Made by a program: the position numbers and the translations under genes. This document shows, in pieces, positions 44,511-57,636 of a stretch of 64,000 nucleotides of DNA; positions within the stretch are counted from its first letter, which is position 1, and the number at the start of each line of letters is the position of its first letter. Origin of the DNA: Anaeramoeba flamelloides (taxonomy: Eukaryota > Metamonada > Anaeramoebidae). The notes under the pieces were generated by a model. That model made no database searches. It saw only the letters and a list, made by a program, of their open reading frames with translations, and was not told the origin of the DNA. The stretch spans positions 8,392,501-8,456,500 of the forward strand of contig JANTQA010000012.1 of the NCBI GenBank assembly GCA_027625915.1, given 5' to 3'.

Positions 44511-47500
44511 ATGTCGAATAACCCAAACGAAATCTCTGCTTCGATAGGTGAATTTGGTGAAGAGAATTCACAGACAGTCTTCAAAACCTTCATTCCAAAT
44601 GAAAAAAATACCAACACACAGAAAATTGTAATTGAAAATCTTTCTCCAGAATCCATTCAACCAGGGGAAGCCATTGTGCTGATTATTCATCCAAACAAAA
44701 ATAAAAAAAGTCAAGGCTTATATAACGACATAAGCGGAATCACTAATGAAGAATATAATAACAGCTTATTAAAAAAAACAAATGAAAAGTCTCGTTATAA
44801 ATTTGGAAACACCCAACAATCTTACCCTAATTTAAATTTAAAACACTTTTTAAACAAGAACAAAAAACAACCTACTTGGAATAAATTTACGTCCTTGTAT
44901 GAAAGGAAAACAAACAAAAAGAATTTTAATTCTGATTTAGGATTTAGGTCGAATTATAATGAAAAAGAAACAGAAACAGAAACAGAAAAAGAAAAAGAGA
45001 AAGAAAAAGAAAGGAACAAAAGAGCAAAGAATTTTTTTTTCCAACCACAAGACCGCTCTTTCAATAAAACGGAGACAAACAACCATTTTTTGTATAAGGA
45101 TCTTGACGAATTGTTGTTAAATTCAGATTCTGGTTTATACCTTACCTTATCCGGCTTTATGATTATGTGCATCTTATCAAATTTGTTGACAAACGCATTA
45201 ACCCAACAATCACACATCGCAAGAATGGTGTTCGCTGGTTTAGGCACCTCCTCAATGCTTATCCCGCCACTCTTTTTTTTACTAAAGCACAAACTAGATC
45301 TAAGATCTGTTCTCAGATTACAGAGGGCATATGTCCAAAAGGAAATCATGACCTTATCAATAACCATTTCTGTGACTTTAATTGTATCCTTCTTTACCTT
45401 ATCGGTACTCTCCTTAATTGTTTTACAGAAAAACCCAAAAATTGAACAGTCTTTAATAATAAATGGATTTGGAACCGGGTTGTTAGCTTTGGTAACGGTG
45501 TCTTTAGTTCCGGCAATTTGTGAAGGTAATTTTTTTCCTTTTGATTTTTTATTCCCAATCTTTTTTCTTTTTTCTTTTTTTGTTTTTTTTTTAATTACAA
45601 TCCAATCAAACTCTGAAGCTAATATTTTGGAAGTATTCCCATTGATGCAATTTGTCGTTTATAATTTTTGATCAAACCTTCGCCCAAATAGAAGTTAAAG
45701 AAAATCCTATGTCAAATTTTTTTATCAACACTTTTGTTTGGTGCTTCTTAATAACCAAGAAAAAGTTGTGTAAAACCGAGTTTAGATTTTCATTTCATTT
45801 GATTTAAGGAAGTCTGTCATTTTTCCATTTTTGAAAAATTTTTATTGGAAAAACATTAATGAAAAAGGATTTTTTGAGTGCCACAGTAATTGAAACTTTG
45901 AAATCAAAATATCATTAATGACTTTATTTCTGAAAAGAAAGCAAACCCAAAGTAAATTACAGTTGATTCTTTATTTTTTTCAATTTTTGGAAAAATTTTT
46001 TGTGATTAAATTTTTGGTTTTATTGAATTGAGTTTTGAGTCGGGAATTTTGTATTCTCAAATGCTTGAAATTAAAAAAAGGAAAAAAAAAAAAAAAAAAA
46101 AAGATATACACTCTATGATATCCCACGGCACCCACCACAAGGAACTGTCAAGGACCCAATAAAAATTATATTAGTAAATTACAAAAAATAAACAGAGTTC
46201 CCAAAATTATTCCCTTTTTGGAATTTTTAGAATCTCAAAAATTAAAATTTGGAATCATAATGTTCAAATGATTCCAATGGAATCAATTTTTATCAAACAT
46301 TTTCCACTTGTTAAAGCCCCTTTGAAGTATAATTTTTCAAAATCATTAAAAATTATTTTATTCTTATTCTAAACCCCATTCCAAAAATTTGTACATACCC
46401 AAAATCAAAAATAGGTAAAAAAAAACCCAATTTATTGTATTTTTCCAAACCTAATACAAAACCATGTTTAAATTACACAGTATTAATATAATATAAGCAA
46501 CCATTTTAACATAAAACAAAAAAAAAAGAAAAATATATACACCCAAAATGATGAAACGACCAGAACAAATAAATATATTGGTAAATATGTTGAAATTTCA
46601 CCAACAATCATTGATCTATCAAATTTTTAAGATACCATCAGGCTAATTTTCTTTGATTTTTCTATTTAACATACTCAGCATTAACCTTCATATCGAACAT
46701 TGGAAAAAAAATTTCCCAATCTAACGAAAAAGTTTATGTAACTAGGAAAAAAAGGAAATGAAAACAAAGCACAGAAAAGGCAAAAAATGATAAAAGTTTG
46801 TCAAATCAAAATTATTTTCAAATTGAAGGGAAAGTGTCATATTATTACCCTTTCAACTGTTTTAACTTTCCCATATTTTTGGAATTTACCGTTGTGGAAA
46901 AAAAGTGAAACACGGTTTTTAATTGGGAACCTTACTGAAAATGAAAAGTAAAATCAATAAAAAGAAAAACCAATTAACTTCAAAGAATGATCCATTATAT
47001 TATTTTCAATCAACCCAACAAATACAATTTAAATCTACCTGATTTATCGAAATTGTTGGTGTGGTTTTGGAGATCTCAAAAAGAGTCAATTTTTTAATAA
47101 ATTTTTAATAATTGATCAATCAAAGAAAAACCCATACTAAAAGATAATATTAAAAAAACTGTTATTGTGGCGAATACTTCATTTTGTCTTTACTTATTTA
47201 TTTATTCTTTTTTTCATTGATCTTACTTTTCATTTTCAGTAAGGTTCCCAATCAGTGTTCCCAATTAAAAACCGTGTTTCACTTTTTTTCCTGTTTCACT
47301 TTTTTTCCACAACGGTTAGTTTACATTTCAAAGATCAGTAATTGTTGACATTTCAATTATTTAAGAGTTCTAATTTAGTATTTCTTATTTAAATTTATTT
47401 AATAAGATTTTTTTTTAAAAATTGAATTTTGGTGTGTTAAAAATTTTGAATTGGGGTTTAACTAAATTCGAATTATATACAAATTCAAGTGTCTTAAAAT

Positions 47501-48079
47501 CTCTGGAATTTCGTGTAAAATAATCCAAATTATTTAATCTTAATTTTTTTTCTTTTTTTTTCATCTTTTAAAATTATAAATTCTTCGTCCAAAATCATTA
47601 TTTTCCATTTCTAAAATAACTTTTTATCCATAGAAATTGTATTTAGAGGATTTTTCCAGCACACACTAGAGCATAATTATAGTTTAAATAAATCCATTTT
47701 AATTTCATCCTTTCTGTTTTCGTTTATGCATTTGGATTTCACGGTCTTTGGCTTTTTATATAAACTATTTTTGGGTTATTTTTATGGCCTGCTAGTGATT
47801 AACACAAATTCTTGCTATCCATCAATTATAGGGCACATGATCAACAATGCACTGACCTTATTATTTTCAAATACAATTCAATATTTTGTCCGGCCTGGAT
47901 TGAAAAATTTATTTATAGTTATCTTATTAATATCATCGTCGTTATTACTTTATACACTTTCAATCTTTTTTAAAATTTATTCAATTTCAAATATTAAAGA
48001 AGAGGACTTTGATACAGATACTGAAGCATATATATCTCCAAATGAAGAATCAACCATTTATTATGAACAAGAAATTTAA
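44511..48079 (+). CDS. CPBP/ABI-family intramembrane endopeptidase with split active-site motif
   Basis: Exon 1 is 44511-45525 and exon 2 is 47634-48079. The intron of 2108 bp runs from GTAATT to CCATAG, and the phase is exact, giving 486 residues. I use the ATG at 44511, the first in frame. Residues 1-210 are polar and low-complexity, including a Lys-Glu run, and probably cytosolic. Then come about eight membrane segments. Splicing creates CEEIVFRGFF with Glu338, Glu339 and Arg343, the EExxxR motif. Further on are FSFMH (Phe367, His371) and HMINN (His406, Asn410). These are the three CPBP motifs of glutamate-type intramembrane proteases related to RCE1, which removes the last three residues of CAAX proteins. 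The wording (FRGFF, LGYFYG, PSIIGHMINNAL) is closer to bacterial ABI-type members than to RCE1. Substrate unknown. Downstream, from 45526, the open frame of exon 1 runs on into the intron and is not coding. Confidence 0.9.
45860..46075 (-). repeat. dispersed repeat family J fragment (intronic, reverse)
   Basis: Reverse complement matches J: GAAACTTTGAAATCAAAATA here corresponds to the J block TTTTGATTCCAAAGTTTCAA. It lies in the protease intron. Confidence 0.55.
46372..46886 (+). mobile_element. Tc1/mariner-like MITE family A, copy 2 (intronic)
   Basis: Flanked by TA (46370-46371 and 46887-46888). It starts AACCCCATTCCAAAAATTTG, ends ATATTTTTGGAATT, and parallels 35608-36135 along its length. 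It lies inside the protease intron, in the same direction as the gene. Confidence 0.8.
46889..47315. mobile_element. MITE family B, copy 1 (intronic)
   Basis: A 427-bp element with perfect CCGTTGTGGAAAAAAAGTGA ends and inverted arms of about 75 bp including CACGGTTTTTAATTGGGAAC. TTA occurs on both sides (46886-46888, 47316-47318), so the target duplication is TTA or TA. The right arm has two internal duplications (GTTTCACTTTTTTTCC twice, GTTCCCAAT twice), so it is longer than the left. Confidence 0.8.
47330..47465 (+). mobile_element. fragment of family C end (intronic)
   Basis: AATTGTTGACATTTCAATTA, the TTCTAATTTAGTATTTCTTA block and the final GAATTGGGGTTTA match the right end of the C copies at 11249 and 52220. 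Only about 135 bp are present. Confidence 0.6.
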
Positions 48080-50140
<2,061 letters not shown>

Positions 50141-50336
50141 CAATCAGTTTCACTTTTAAGGCACAAACTTTCAACGAAATTTAAGGCAGAATAAAAATCT
50201 CAAATTAAGGCACAAAATTCTGATTCTAGTAAAATAAATTGTAAAAAAAAAATTCCAAATTTTGTGTTATTAATTTGAGATTTTTTTATGTCTTAAATTT
50301 CGTTGAAAGTTTGTGCCGTAAAAGTTGAACTGGCTG
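50141..50336. mobile_element. MITE family G, copy 3 (hairpin)
   Basis: 196 bp between TA dinucleotides. It starts CAATCAGTTTCACTTTTAAG and ends in reverse as CAGCCAGTTCAACTTTTACG. Both arms contain GCACAAACTTTCAACGAAAT, so most of the element is one hairpin. Confidence 0.85.
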
Positions 50337-51669
50337 TAGAGAAAATCAAAAATTAAACTTTAAAAAGTTATTAGAAGTAAAAAAAAGAACAAAAACAATT
50401 TTTTATAAAATAAATTATTTTTTTCTCTTTTAACAAGTTGGGCTAACTCGACAAACCAATCTTCCAAATAACACCAATAAGGCAAGATATTCAAAACAAA
50501 ACATCATTCTGAAACTTAAAAATGAATTCATAATATTTTTATCACTTTTTGAAAAAGCAAAACACAAAAATCACAGAAATCACAGAAACCTAAATCTCAA
50601 ATATTGATAAAATATTTATTTATGTTTCACATAATTCAATTTATCCACATTGGTGTTAAACTAATTCAAATTAGTGATACAGTGTTTATTTCAAACGAAA
50701 AACTTTAAAATCATATTTAACTCAAAAGTTTAAAATTGAAATTAATTTATTTTCAAGAAAGTGATTTAATATGGTCAAATATTTACCTAATCAGACTTGA
50801 TAACATACATTTTTTCGATATAAAGAAAATTAATATTTTTTTTTTTTTTTTTGAATAAATTAATACGAAGATTTGGTTTTAAATACCAATTTTTTTGACC
50901 TTGGAAAAAAAATCCACCCTGGGAAAAAAGATAATTTAAAATTCAACCTTTCAGTATACATTTATTTTAAGTTTTTGACATAAATAACTTTTATTATTTG
51001 TTTGAAATTGAGAAAATAAACAATATATTTTTCTTGATAGGATGATATTTAGAGCACCCAATAACGAGCATTATTTTGAATGTTGTCAAAACATTGAGTC
51101 AAATCTTGTGAGTTATTATTAATTGAACAAATTATAAAAACAAAAATAAAAAATAAAAAAGAGAAAAAATTCTTTTGAGTATTTTTAGTCATTTTTTTCG
51201 TTCATTAAAGTTAGACAAATTTTGAAATTCGAGTAAAAGTATTAAAAAGCAACACTCTAAACTCAAAAATGTACTTTTTATCTAAATTAAAACATTTTAA
51301 AGGGTTATTTTCTTCAACCTCTTCAAACTCTCAAAATAAATGAAATCAAATAGTAATAATACCTTTTGAATTCTATTGTTTTTTTTTAATAAAACATAAC
51401 TAATTAATTAAGATCTAGAGTAAATTCAAATTTCTTCGGTCCACAATATTTATACTATTTTTTGTTTAGATGGATTAAAAAAACAAGTGAACCACTTATT
51501 TCTCAAAAAAAAAAAAAAAAAAAAAACAATTAAACCTCTAATCAATCGAGAATTATCTAACAAAGATCTTTTTTTTAGAAATAACCAATATAAATATGCC
51601 ACAAAAAAGGATAATTTGGTATCATTTTTTTTTTTTTTAGTTTAACTTTTTAAAACAATAACTAAACTA
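50337..51669. other. intergenic AT-rich DNA, nothing recognised
   Basis: About 1.3 kb with long A and T runs (50838-50852, 51508-51525). No repeats or coding frames were recognised. Confidence 0.45.
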
Positions 51670-52005
51670 AAACCCAAAAATTTGGACACAGTTTAAACAG
51701 TGGAAATAACATCGTTACTACACTTTAAATTAAATTTTGAAATAATTTTGATTTTACTAGAAATTATTTTATTTTTTGTCTTTTTTGTTTTGTTTTCATT
51801 TCCTTTTTTCGAGGGATATAATCTGTTTCCTTCGATCAGAAATTTTTTTCAATTATTGATAGAAGTACAGTGTTGTGTTTCTTAAATTGAAAAATCACAT
51901 ATAATTGGTCCATGGTATCTTATCATTTGATCGATCAACAATTGTTGGTGTTATTTTAACAAATTTACCAATACATTTATTTTTCAGTTCCTTTCATTAT
52001 TTTGG

Positions 52006-52067
<62 letters not shown>

Positions 52068-52217
52068 CTTTTATTTGGATAAAAAATGATTACTTATAAA
52101 AACATTAATACTAGGTAACTTAAATTTGTTTTATATTAGGTTTTACAAAATATAATAAATTGAGTTTTTGTTTGCTATTTTTGATTTTGAGTGTGTACAA
52201 ATTTTTGAAATGGGGAT
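51670..52217 (-). mobile_element. Tc1/mariner-like MITE family A, copy 3 (reverse)
   Basis: TA at both borders. It starts AAACCCAAAAATTTGGACAC and ends ACAAATTTTTGAAATGGGGA. It is the reverse of 35608-36135. At the position where the other copies have a short CA and TA-rich word it carries a 60-bp CA/TA array (52006-52065). Frames within it are artefacts. Confidence 0.8.
52006..52065. repeat. compound (CA)n-(TA)n microsatellite inside element A
   Basis: (AC)11 followed by (AT)19, flanked by TATTTTGG and TTTCTTTTATTTGGAT, both of which are ordinary family A sequence. Confidence 0.95.
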
Positions 52218-52219
52218 AA

Positions 52220-52705
52220 TATTGTAATTTTATTAAAAATGGAAATTATTTTGATGTTTGAAAAATATTAAAATAATTTTTTAATCTTTTTGTTTTTTAA
52301 TATTATTTCATTTTTTGAATTACATAACTTGTTTTATTCGATCAAAATTTAATATTAACTATTGACATTAGGTTAAAGTTGAGTTGTTTAAAAAATAAAA
52401 AATAAAATAAAATTATTTGAGCAAATATAACCATTTGATTGATCAGTATTCCTAATATGAATGTAATCAAATTTAAAAATATCATTTTTTTTTATGTTGT
52501 TCTCTTCAAAATTTTTAACACACATGATTTTTTAATATTGATAATTATTTATTTTTGGTTTTGTGAATATTGTATTAATAAATAATTGTTGACATTTCAA
52601 TTAATAAATGGTTCTAATTTGGTATTTCTTCTATAATTTATTAAATAAGATTTTTTATTATTCAAAAATTGAATTTTGGTAAGTTAAATATGTTGAATCG
52701 GGGAT
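52220..52705 (+). mobile_element. Tc1/mariner-like MITE family C, copy 2
   Basis: It directly follows the A copy with a shared TA. It matches 11249-11768 through GTTGAGTTGTTTAAA, CATTTGATTGATCAGTATTC, TTTTTAACACACATGATTTT and the right end GAATCGGGGATTA. The left terminus is poorly preserved. Confidence 0.7.
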
Positions 52706-53559
52706 TATGTTATAAATATAATTTTATCGAGACTTTGGAACCCTGGAATCAATATTATTTTTTTTCAATAGCAACAAACTTTTTTTGATACTTCTTTCTG
52801 ATATACATTATGTACTAAAGAGTATTTTTCATTTTTTTTTATACTTTCTCAATGATTTAAGTAATGATTAATAAAATTTACATACAATTCGAGAATAAAT
52901 AGTTTTTTTTTTCATTATTTTTTTAACTTATAAACTTGAGTTATTTTTTAATATGTTAAAAAGAGTAGTATAATTCGTAACATTATTTCTACAAAAAATC
53001 AAAGAATAAGTATTTTTTGTAAAAATATGTCAATTGAGTAATTATCGAAACATAATTATTCTTTTTAAAATCCTCCCTTTTATGTGTTCATGAAAAGACA
53101 ATATTATGATGAATTTGAACTATTAATTACAACCCCAATTTGTAACTTTTTTCTCTTTAATTTTTACTACTAATATATATTTCCAGGAATTAATAAACAA
53201 AACAAATAAATGATATTATCAATCTATGAAAAATTGAAAAAATAATATAATTCCTTTTATAGATTAAATTAATATTACAAATTGAATTGTAATTATCATA
53301 CATAATTATAGAAGTATTTTTTTATATGCTTTTTTTTTCATGTTTATATTCATTATTGAACATGAATGATTATCATTTCGCTATTTTTTTTTCCAAAAAA
53401 TATCCTTTCACAAAGATTCGATGTCAAAATTATAAAAAAATAAAGATCGAAAAAAATTCAATATAATTAATTTCTATTTTAAATTTCAAAAAAAAATAAA
53501 TAAATAAAAATCATAAGAATAATAATTGTTAAAAATATTTGATCTTTTTTTGAATATTA
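52706..53559. other. intergenic AT-rich DNA
   Basis: About 850 bp forming the 3' flank of the minus-strand coiled-coil gene. Nothing was recognised. Confidence 0.45.
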
Positions 53560-55149
53560 TTATTTTTTTTTAGATTTTTTCTCCTCATCACCATCACCAT
53601 CACCATCATCATTCTGATTGATTATATTATTAAAAATGCCAATTGCCGTTGAGGATCCACCTGTGATTGGATTTAATATTATACTTTTCAAAATAATTTC
53701 TTCAATTCTTTTAAAATTAACAACAAGTTGCTTCAGTCTGTTAATTTCATTTAATGATTTTTTTTTGGCATTTTCAGACTTTTGTAATTTAATTAATAAA
53801 TTAGAATTTTCATCTTTTGTTTGTTTCAAATCTTTTAACATTTTATTCATTAAATTACTTTCTTTGGTATTATTTAAATTGATATTTGAAATTTCATCTG
53901 TATCATTTGGTTTCTTTGATTTCTTTGATTTCTTTGATTTTTCATCTGGATCATTTGCTTTTTTTGATTTCTTTGATTTTTTTAAATCGGTAATTTGGCA
54001 ATTTAAATTATTAACTTGCTCTGATAATTCTGTAACCTTTTTTTCCAATCCAATTTCATTTTTACTTTTTATTGTTTTTTTACCCTTTTTAGAAGTGGTT
54101 GGCTTTGTTTTTTTTTTGAAAATTTTTATTGTAGTATTTAATTTTTTAATATCATTTTCTAATTTCAAGTTTTTCTTTTCAAATAATTCTAATTTTGTAC
54201 TTTTCTTTTTTAATTGTTTTTCCAAATTATGTAATTTCTTTTGATTTATATTTGTGTTTGGTTCTTGGCATTCTTTATTTAAAGATTCAATTTTGTTTTC
54301 AAATTCCTTAATTTTCTTTTCTAAAGTTTTCACTTTCATTTCAGTTTTTTTTTTTGCTTTTTCTAATGATTCGTTTTGTTCTATTAATTGCGAATTGTTG
54401 ATAGAAGTATTTTGCAATTGCTGTGAACTTGCCCCTAAAGCTCTTTTCATATCTTGAAGTTTTTTACTTAACTTTTTTTTCCCTTCTTTTTCTATTTCTA
54501 ATTCTTCTTTTGTTTCTTTTAAATTTTCTTTTTTTGATTTTAATTTTTTCTTCAGATTATTTCTTTCGCTTTCTAGCTCTTCATATTTTTTTTGATTATT
54601 TTCATTCCTTCCTTTTTCGTTTGCTTGATCTTTCTTGATCTCTTTCTCTTGATCTTTTTTGTTATTCTTTTGATTGTTCTCATTATTATTAACAATGTTT
54701 TGTGTCTTTTCATACTCTTTTTCAAGCAATTTGGAATACTGCTCGCGCTCTGATCGTAAATTTTCTATTTCCTTTTCTGACTGAAGTAGCTGATTCGCAA
54801 ATTTCTTTTTGATTTCTAAGAGTTTTTTTTCTCCATTTTCATTTTCTGTTTTTAATTGCTCAATAAATTGATATAACTCTTCATTCTCTTTTTGTAATTC
54901 AAGAAATTGATCTTTGTTAATTTCTTCCCCGTTGTTGTTTCTGTTATTTGTTTGATCAACTTTATTGGGTTTGTTTTTTGTAGAGTCAAGTTCTTGTTGT
55001 TTTTTTTCAAGTTCTGCTTTCAAATTATTAATTTGTTGATCTTTTTTTTTGATTTTCTTCTCGGCACGTGCTAACATCTCGATCTTCTTTTGTAATTCCG
55101 ATTCAACATCTTTAGATTCTTTTTCTTGAGTTTCATATGAGCCGCTCAT
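53560..55149 (-). CDS. 529-residue coiled-coil protein, function unknown
   Basis: A single-exon frame from the ATG at 55149 (MSGSYETQEKES...) to TAA at 53560. An upstream in-frame extension to 55218 lacks ATG and is dominated by Phe/Leu from A/T runs, so I exclude it. From about residue 10 the protein is continuous charged helix with regular Leu spacing, broken by an Asn-rich stretch near residues 60-80 and another near 155-190. About two thirds along, two imperfect repeats of a Ser-Lys-Lys unit followed by NDPDE and NDTDE occur. The last 50 residues switch to a hydrophobic segment (VVNFKRIEEIILKSIILNP) and end in an Asp/Gly run and a Lys-rich tail. The layout recalls long tethering or scaffold proteins with a C-terminal anchor, but I recognise no named family. 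Confidence 0.8.
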   Translation of the reverse strand: MSGSYETQEKESKDVESELQKKIEMLARAEKKIKKKDQQINNLKAELEKKQQELDSTKNKPNKVDQTNNRNNNGEEINKDQFLELQKENEELYQFIEQLKTENENGEKKLLEIKKKFANQLLQSEKEIENLRSEREQYSKLLEKEYEKTQNIVNNNENNQKNNKKDQEKEIKKDQANEKGRNENNQKKYEELESERNNLKKKLKSKKENLKETKEELEIEKEGKKKLSKKLQDMKRALGASSQQLQNTSINNSQLIEQNESLEKAKKKTEMKVKTLEKKIKEFENKIESLNKECQEPNTNINQKKLHNLEKQLKKKSTKLELFEKKNLKLENDIKKLNTTIKIFKKKTKPTTSKKGKKTIKSKNEIGLEKKVTELSEQVNNLNCQITDLKKSKKSKKANDPDEKSKKSKKSKKPNDTDEISNINLNNTKESNLMNKMLKDLKQTKDENSNLLIKLQKSENAKKKSLNEINRLKQLVVNFKRIEEIILKSIILNPITGGSSTAIGIFNNIINQNDDGDGDGDEEKKSKKK

Positions 55150-56894
55150 TATTAAGATTAAATTTTTTGTTTTTTGGTTCAAAAGCCAAGAATTCAAATA
55201 AAAAAAAAACAAAAACAAAATAAGAAAAAAATGAAAAAAAAATCAAAAAACAAAGTTTAATTTTTGATTTTGGGTGTGTCTGAAAAGTTTGAATTATACC
55301 ACAGCTTTAAATTTTGATGAAATTTGTTTCTTTATTTGTTAGATAATTTTCTAATTGGAGATTAATTGAATCTAAGAACTTGACTTTTTTTTCTTTTTTA
55401 AGGCAGTGGTACTTTAGAAACAAAATTTATAACTTCATAATTTACTTCATACTCAGATACAATTGATTGAAATTCTTTCACATTTTCCGAAAAATAACCA
55501 CTTCTCGAAAGTTGGAACAATAATTGTTTGATTTAAGGGTCAAATCATTATAGTTAAAAATAATTTTCTGAAATGGAAAAAATATTTTGTGATTTTGATG
55601 AGTGACTAATAACCATCAAAAACTAACCAATATGTGAAGTGTGATCGATCTATTAAAAATCAACAATCAAAAAAGAGGATATTGTTGGAAAAAAGGTGAC
55701 AAAGATCAACAATAAATTTCGAATTAGAATTGTTGTGAATGATAATTTTTAAAACAGCATATTTCTTGATTTTGAAGTGTTACTCTTTTGCACTTTTTTG
55801 GATTTTGAGATTTTTTTTTTCATTTTTTATCATTTTCTCAAATGAGCTATTTTTTCTCAAGAATGTTACAAAAGCCTTACCCAGTTAAAAAAATTGAGGG
55901 TTGTAATCTAACCACAAACTAGATTAAATCGAATTAAATTGATTATGTAATTAAAGAAAACAATTTGTATTAAATTGAAGAAATTAAATACTTTGGAAAT
56001 TTCATAAAATGAAAAATTAGAGTAATTTTTTTTTTTTAATGAATTTGATTTTTTGAAATTAAGAAACTTTGAAACTTTTTTTTTGTTGGATTGAATTTTT
56101 TGCCAAATGAGATCCTCTCAAGATTTTTTCTTGTTATTTGAATTCTGTGAATCAAAAGAAGACTAATTTCACAATACTCTTTTCAGTTTCAAGTCACTCT
56201 TTGAGTGTGGAGCAAATTCAGAGTAAATGATTAGACCTTTAAAAGGAAGAAAAAATTAAACTAAAAGTTTGTAAAAAAATGATAAAAATAATTTTTCTGT
56301 TTTTTTCACTTTTTCTTTTTTGTTACTTTTGAAGAAATAAAGTTTCAACCAAAAATGTTTTTGAGAAAAATGTGAGTCTTCTTGAATATTATTCATTGTT
56401 CAAGTACTGAAGATCTGATCAACTTTATCATTTATAGGGTATAATTTTAAATATTTTATTTTTGGTATTGAGTTTTGTTACATAGACCAGAATAACTTTT
56501 CAAACTTGGTGAAGCAACCAAGAGAGGTATTTCCAAAAAAAAAAAAAATAACCAAAATTTTTTTTTGGTTTGTTTCTTTATTTTCTATTTTATTGAGGTA
56601 TCTTTTTTTTACTAATAGTGTATTTTGTAATTGGGGGCAAAGTTATGAATAAAAAATAACGCATACCAAGATTATACCATTAATTATTATTAAGTTGTAG
56701 GTAGTTTATAGATTCTTTTGATTCACTTAGTATAATTATAATTTTTAAAAATCTTATCATTACTCTTCCATTTTTAATTGTTTTTAAAATAATTAAAGTG
56801 TAAAATCCAGAGAAATGTTAATTTACAAAAATTGTCTATTATAATTTTTGAAGTTTTTGATTTAGTATTGAGGTTTATATCCCTGAAATTTGAT
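55150..56894. other. intergenic AT-rich DNA, nothing recognised
   Basis: About 1.7 kb upstream of the coiled-coil gene. A GGGTGTGTCTGAAAAGTTTG word at about 55271 distantly recalls a family A terminus, but no second end was found. Confidence 0.45.
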
Positions 56895-57060
56895 AAAAAA
56901 TATTATCTGGTATTGTGTGTGATTTGGAGTTAATTTGATTCTTAGTTGATCAATCGTCGGATTTGTATAGTTTTTAATAGTGGGTAAAAAATTTTAATTT
57001 TTGGCAATTTATTTTTTTTTACCTGAAATCTGAATTAGGGGGTGTATGATTAAGAGATTT
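56895..57060 (+). mobile_element. diverged single arm of element H
   Basis: It follows the left arm of H in order: GTGTGTGATTTGGA, AATTTGATTCTTA, GTTTTTAATAGTGG, TTTTGGCAATTTATT, GAAATCTGAATTAG, and then a GATTAAGAG block. About 65-70 percent similar by eye, with no opposite arm nearby. Confidence 0.6.
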
Positions 57061-57247
57061 TAAGGAAATTTAATTTTTGTTTTTTGTTTTTTGAGTTATC
57101 AATTGATATTTTAATTTGATTCTTGATATATTATTCTCACTTTTTTTAAAGTCATATTTTTATGTAATCTTTTTAATCTTCTTAAAATGTGACAAAAAGT
57201 AATAGAAATCCTTAATATTACAACTTTGAATATTATTATTTTTTTTT

Positions 57248-57400
57248 AATTATTAAAAACTTGAATATGTAAATATTATAGAAAACTTGTAATACCATAT
57301 GTAAATATTAAATAATATGTTTGAATTTTATTTTTTTTAATTAAAATTAGATCAAAGTAAAAAATAATATTAAGACTTGTTGACATATGTAAATATTAGA
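57248..57400 (+). repeat. three spaced copies of an ACTTG..ATGTAAATATTA word
   Basis: ACTTG followed within a few bases by ATATGTAAATATTA occurs at about 57249, 57286 and 57376, separated by AT-rich spacers of unequal length. Confidence 0.55.
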
Positions 57401-57636
57401 AATAATAATGATAATTTTAATCGTGGCACCATTAATGTATTTATCATAAATAAGTTTTTAGAATCGGATTGGTAAATATATATTTTATTTGTGTAAAATT
57501 GACTTAAAAAAACAAGAATTAATGAAAAATTCAAAGATTTATTTTTTTTTTGAAAGTAAACAAGATTATTCAATCTGATGTTAAAAATTCGAGGAAGTTA
57601 GAGTGTCTATCTTTATTAAAGAGTGAATCTAATATA

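Noticed and set aside
45526-45671. C-terminal continuation of the protease exon 1 frame (about 48 codons)
   Set aside because: It loses the second catalytic Glu and Arg, while the splice to 47634 restores the full motif in phase.
53618-54244. Phe-rich 208-codon plus-strand frame
   Set aside because: Antisense shadow of the Lys-rich coiled-coil gene on the minus strand.
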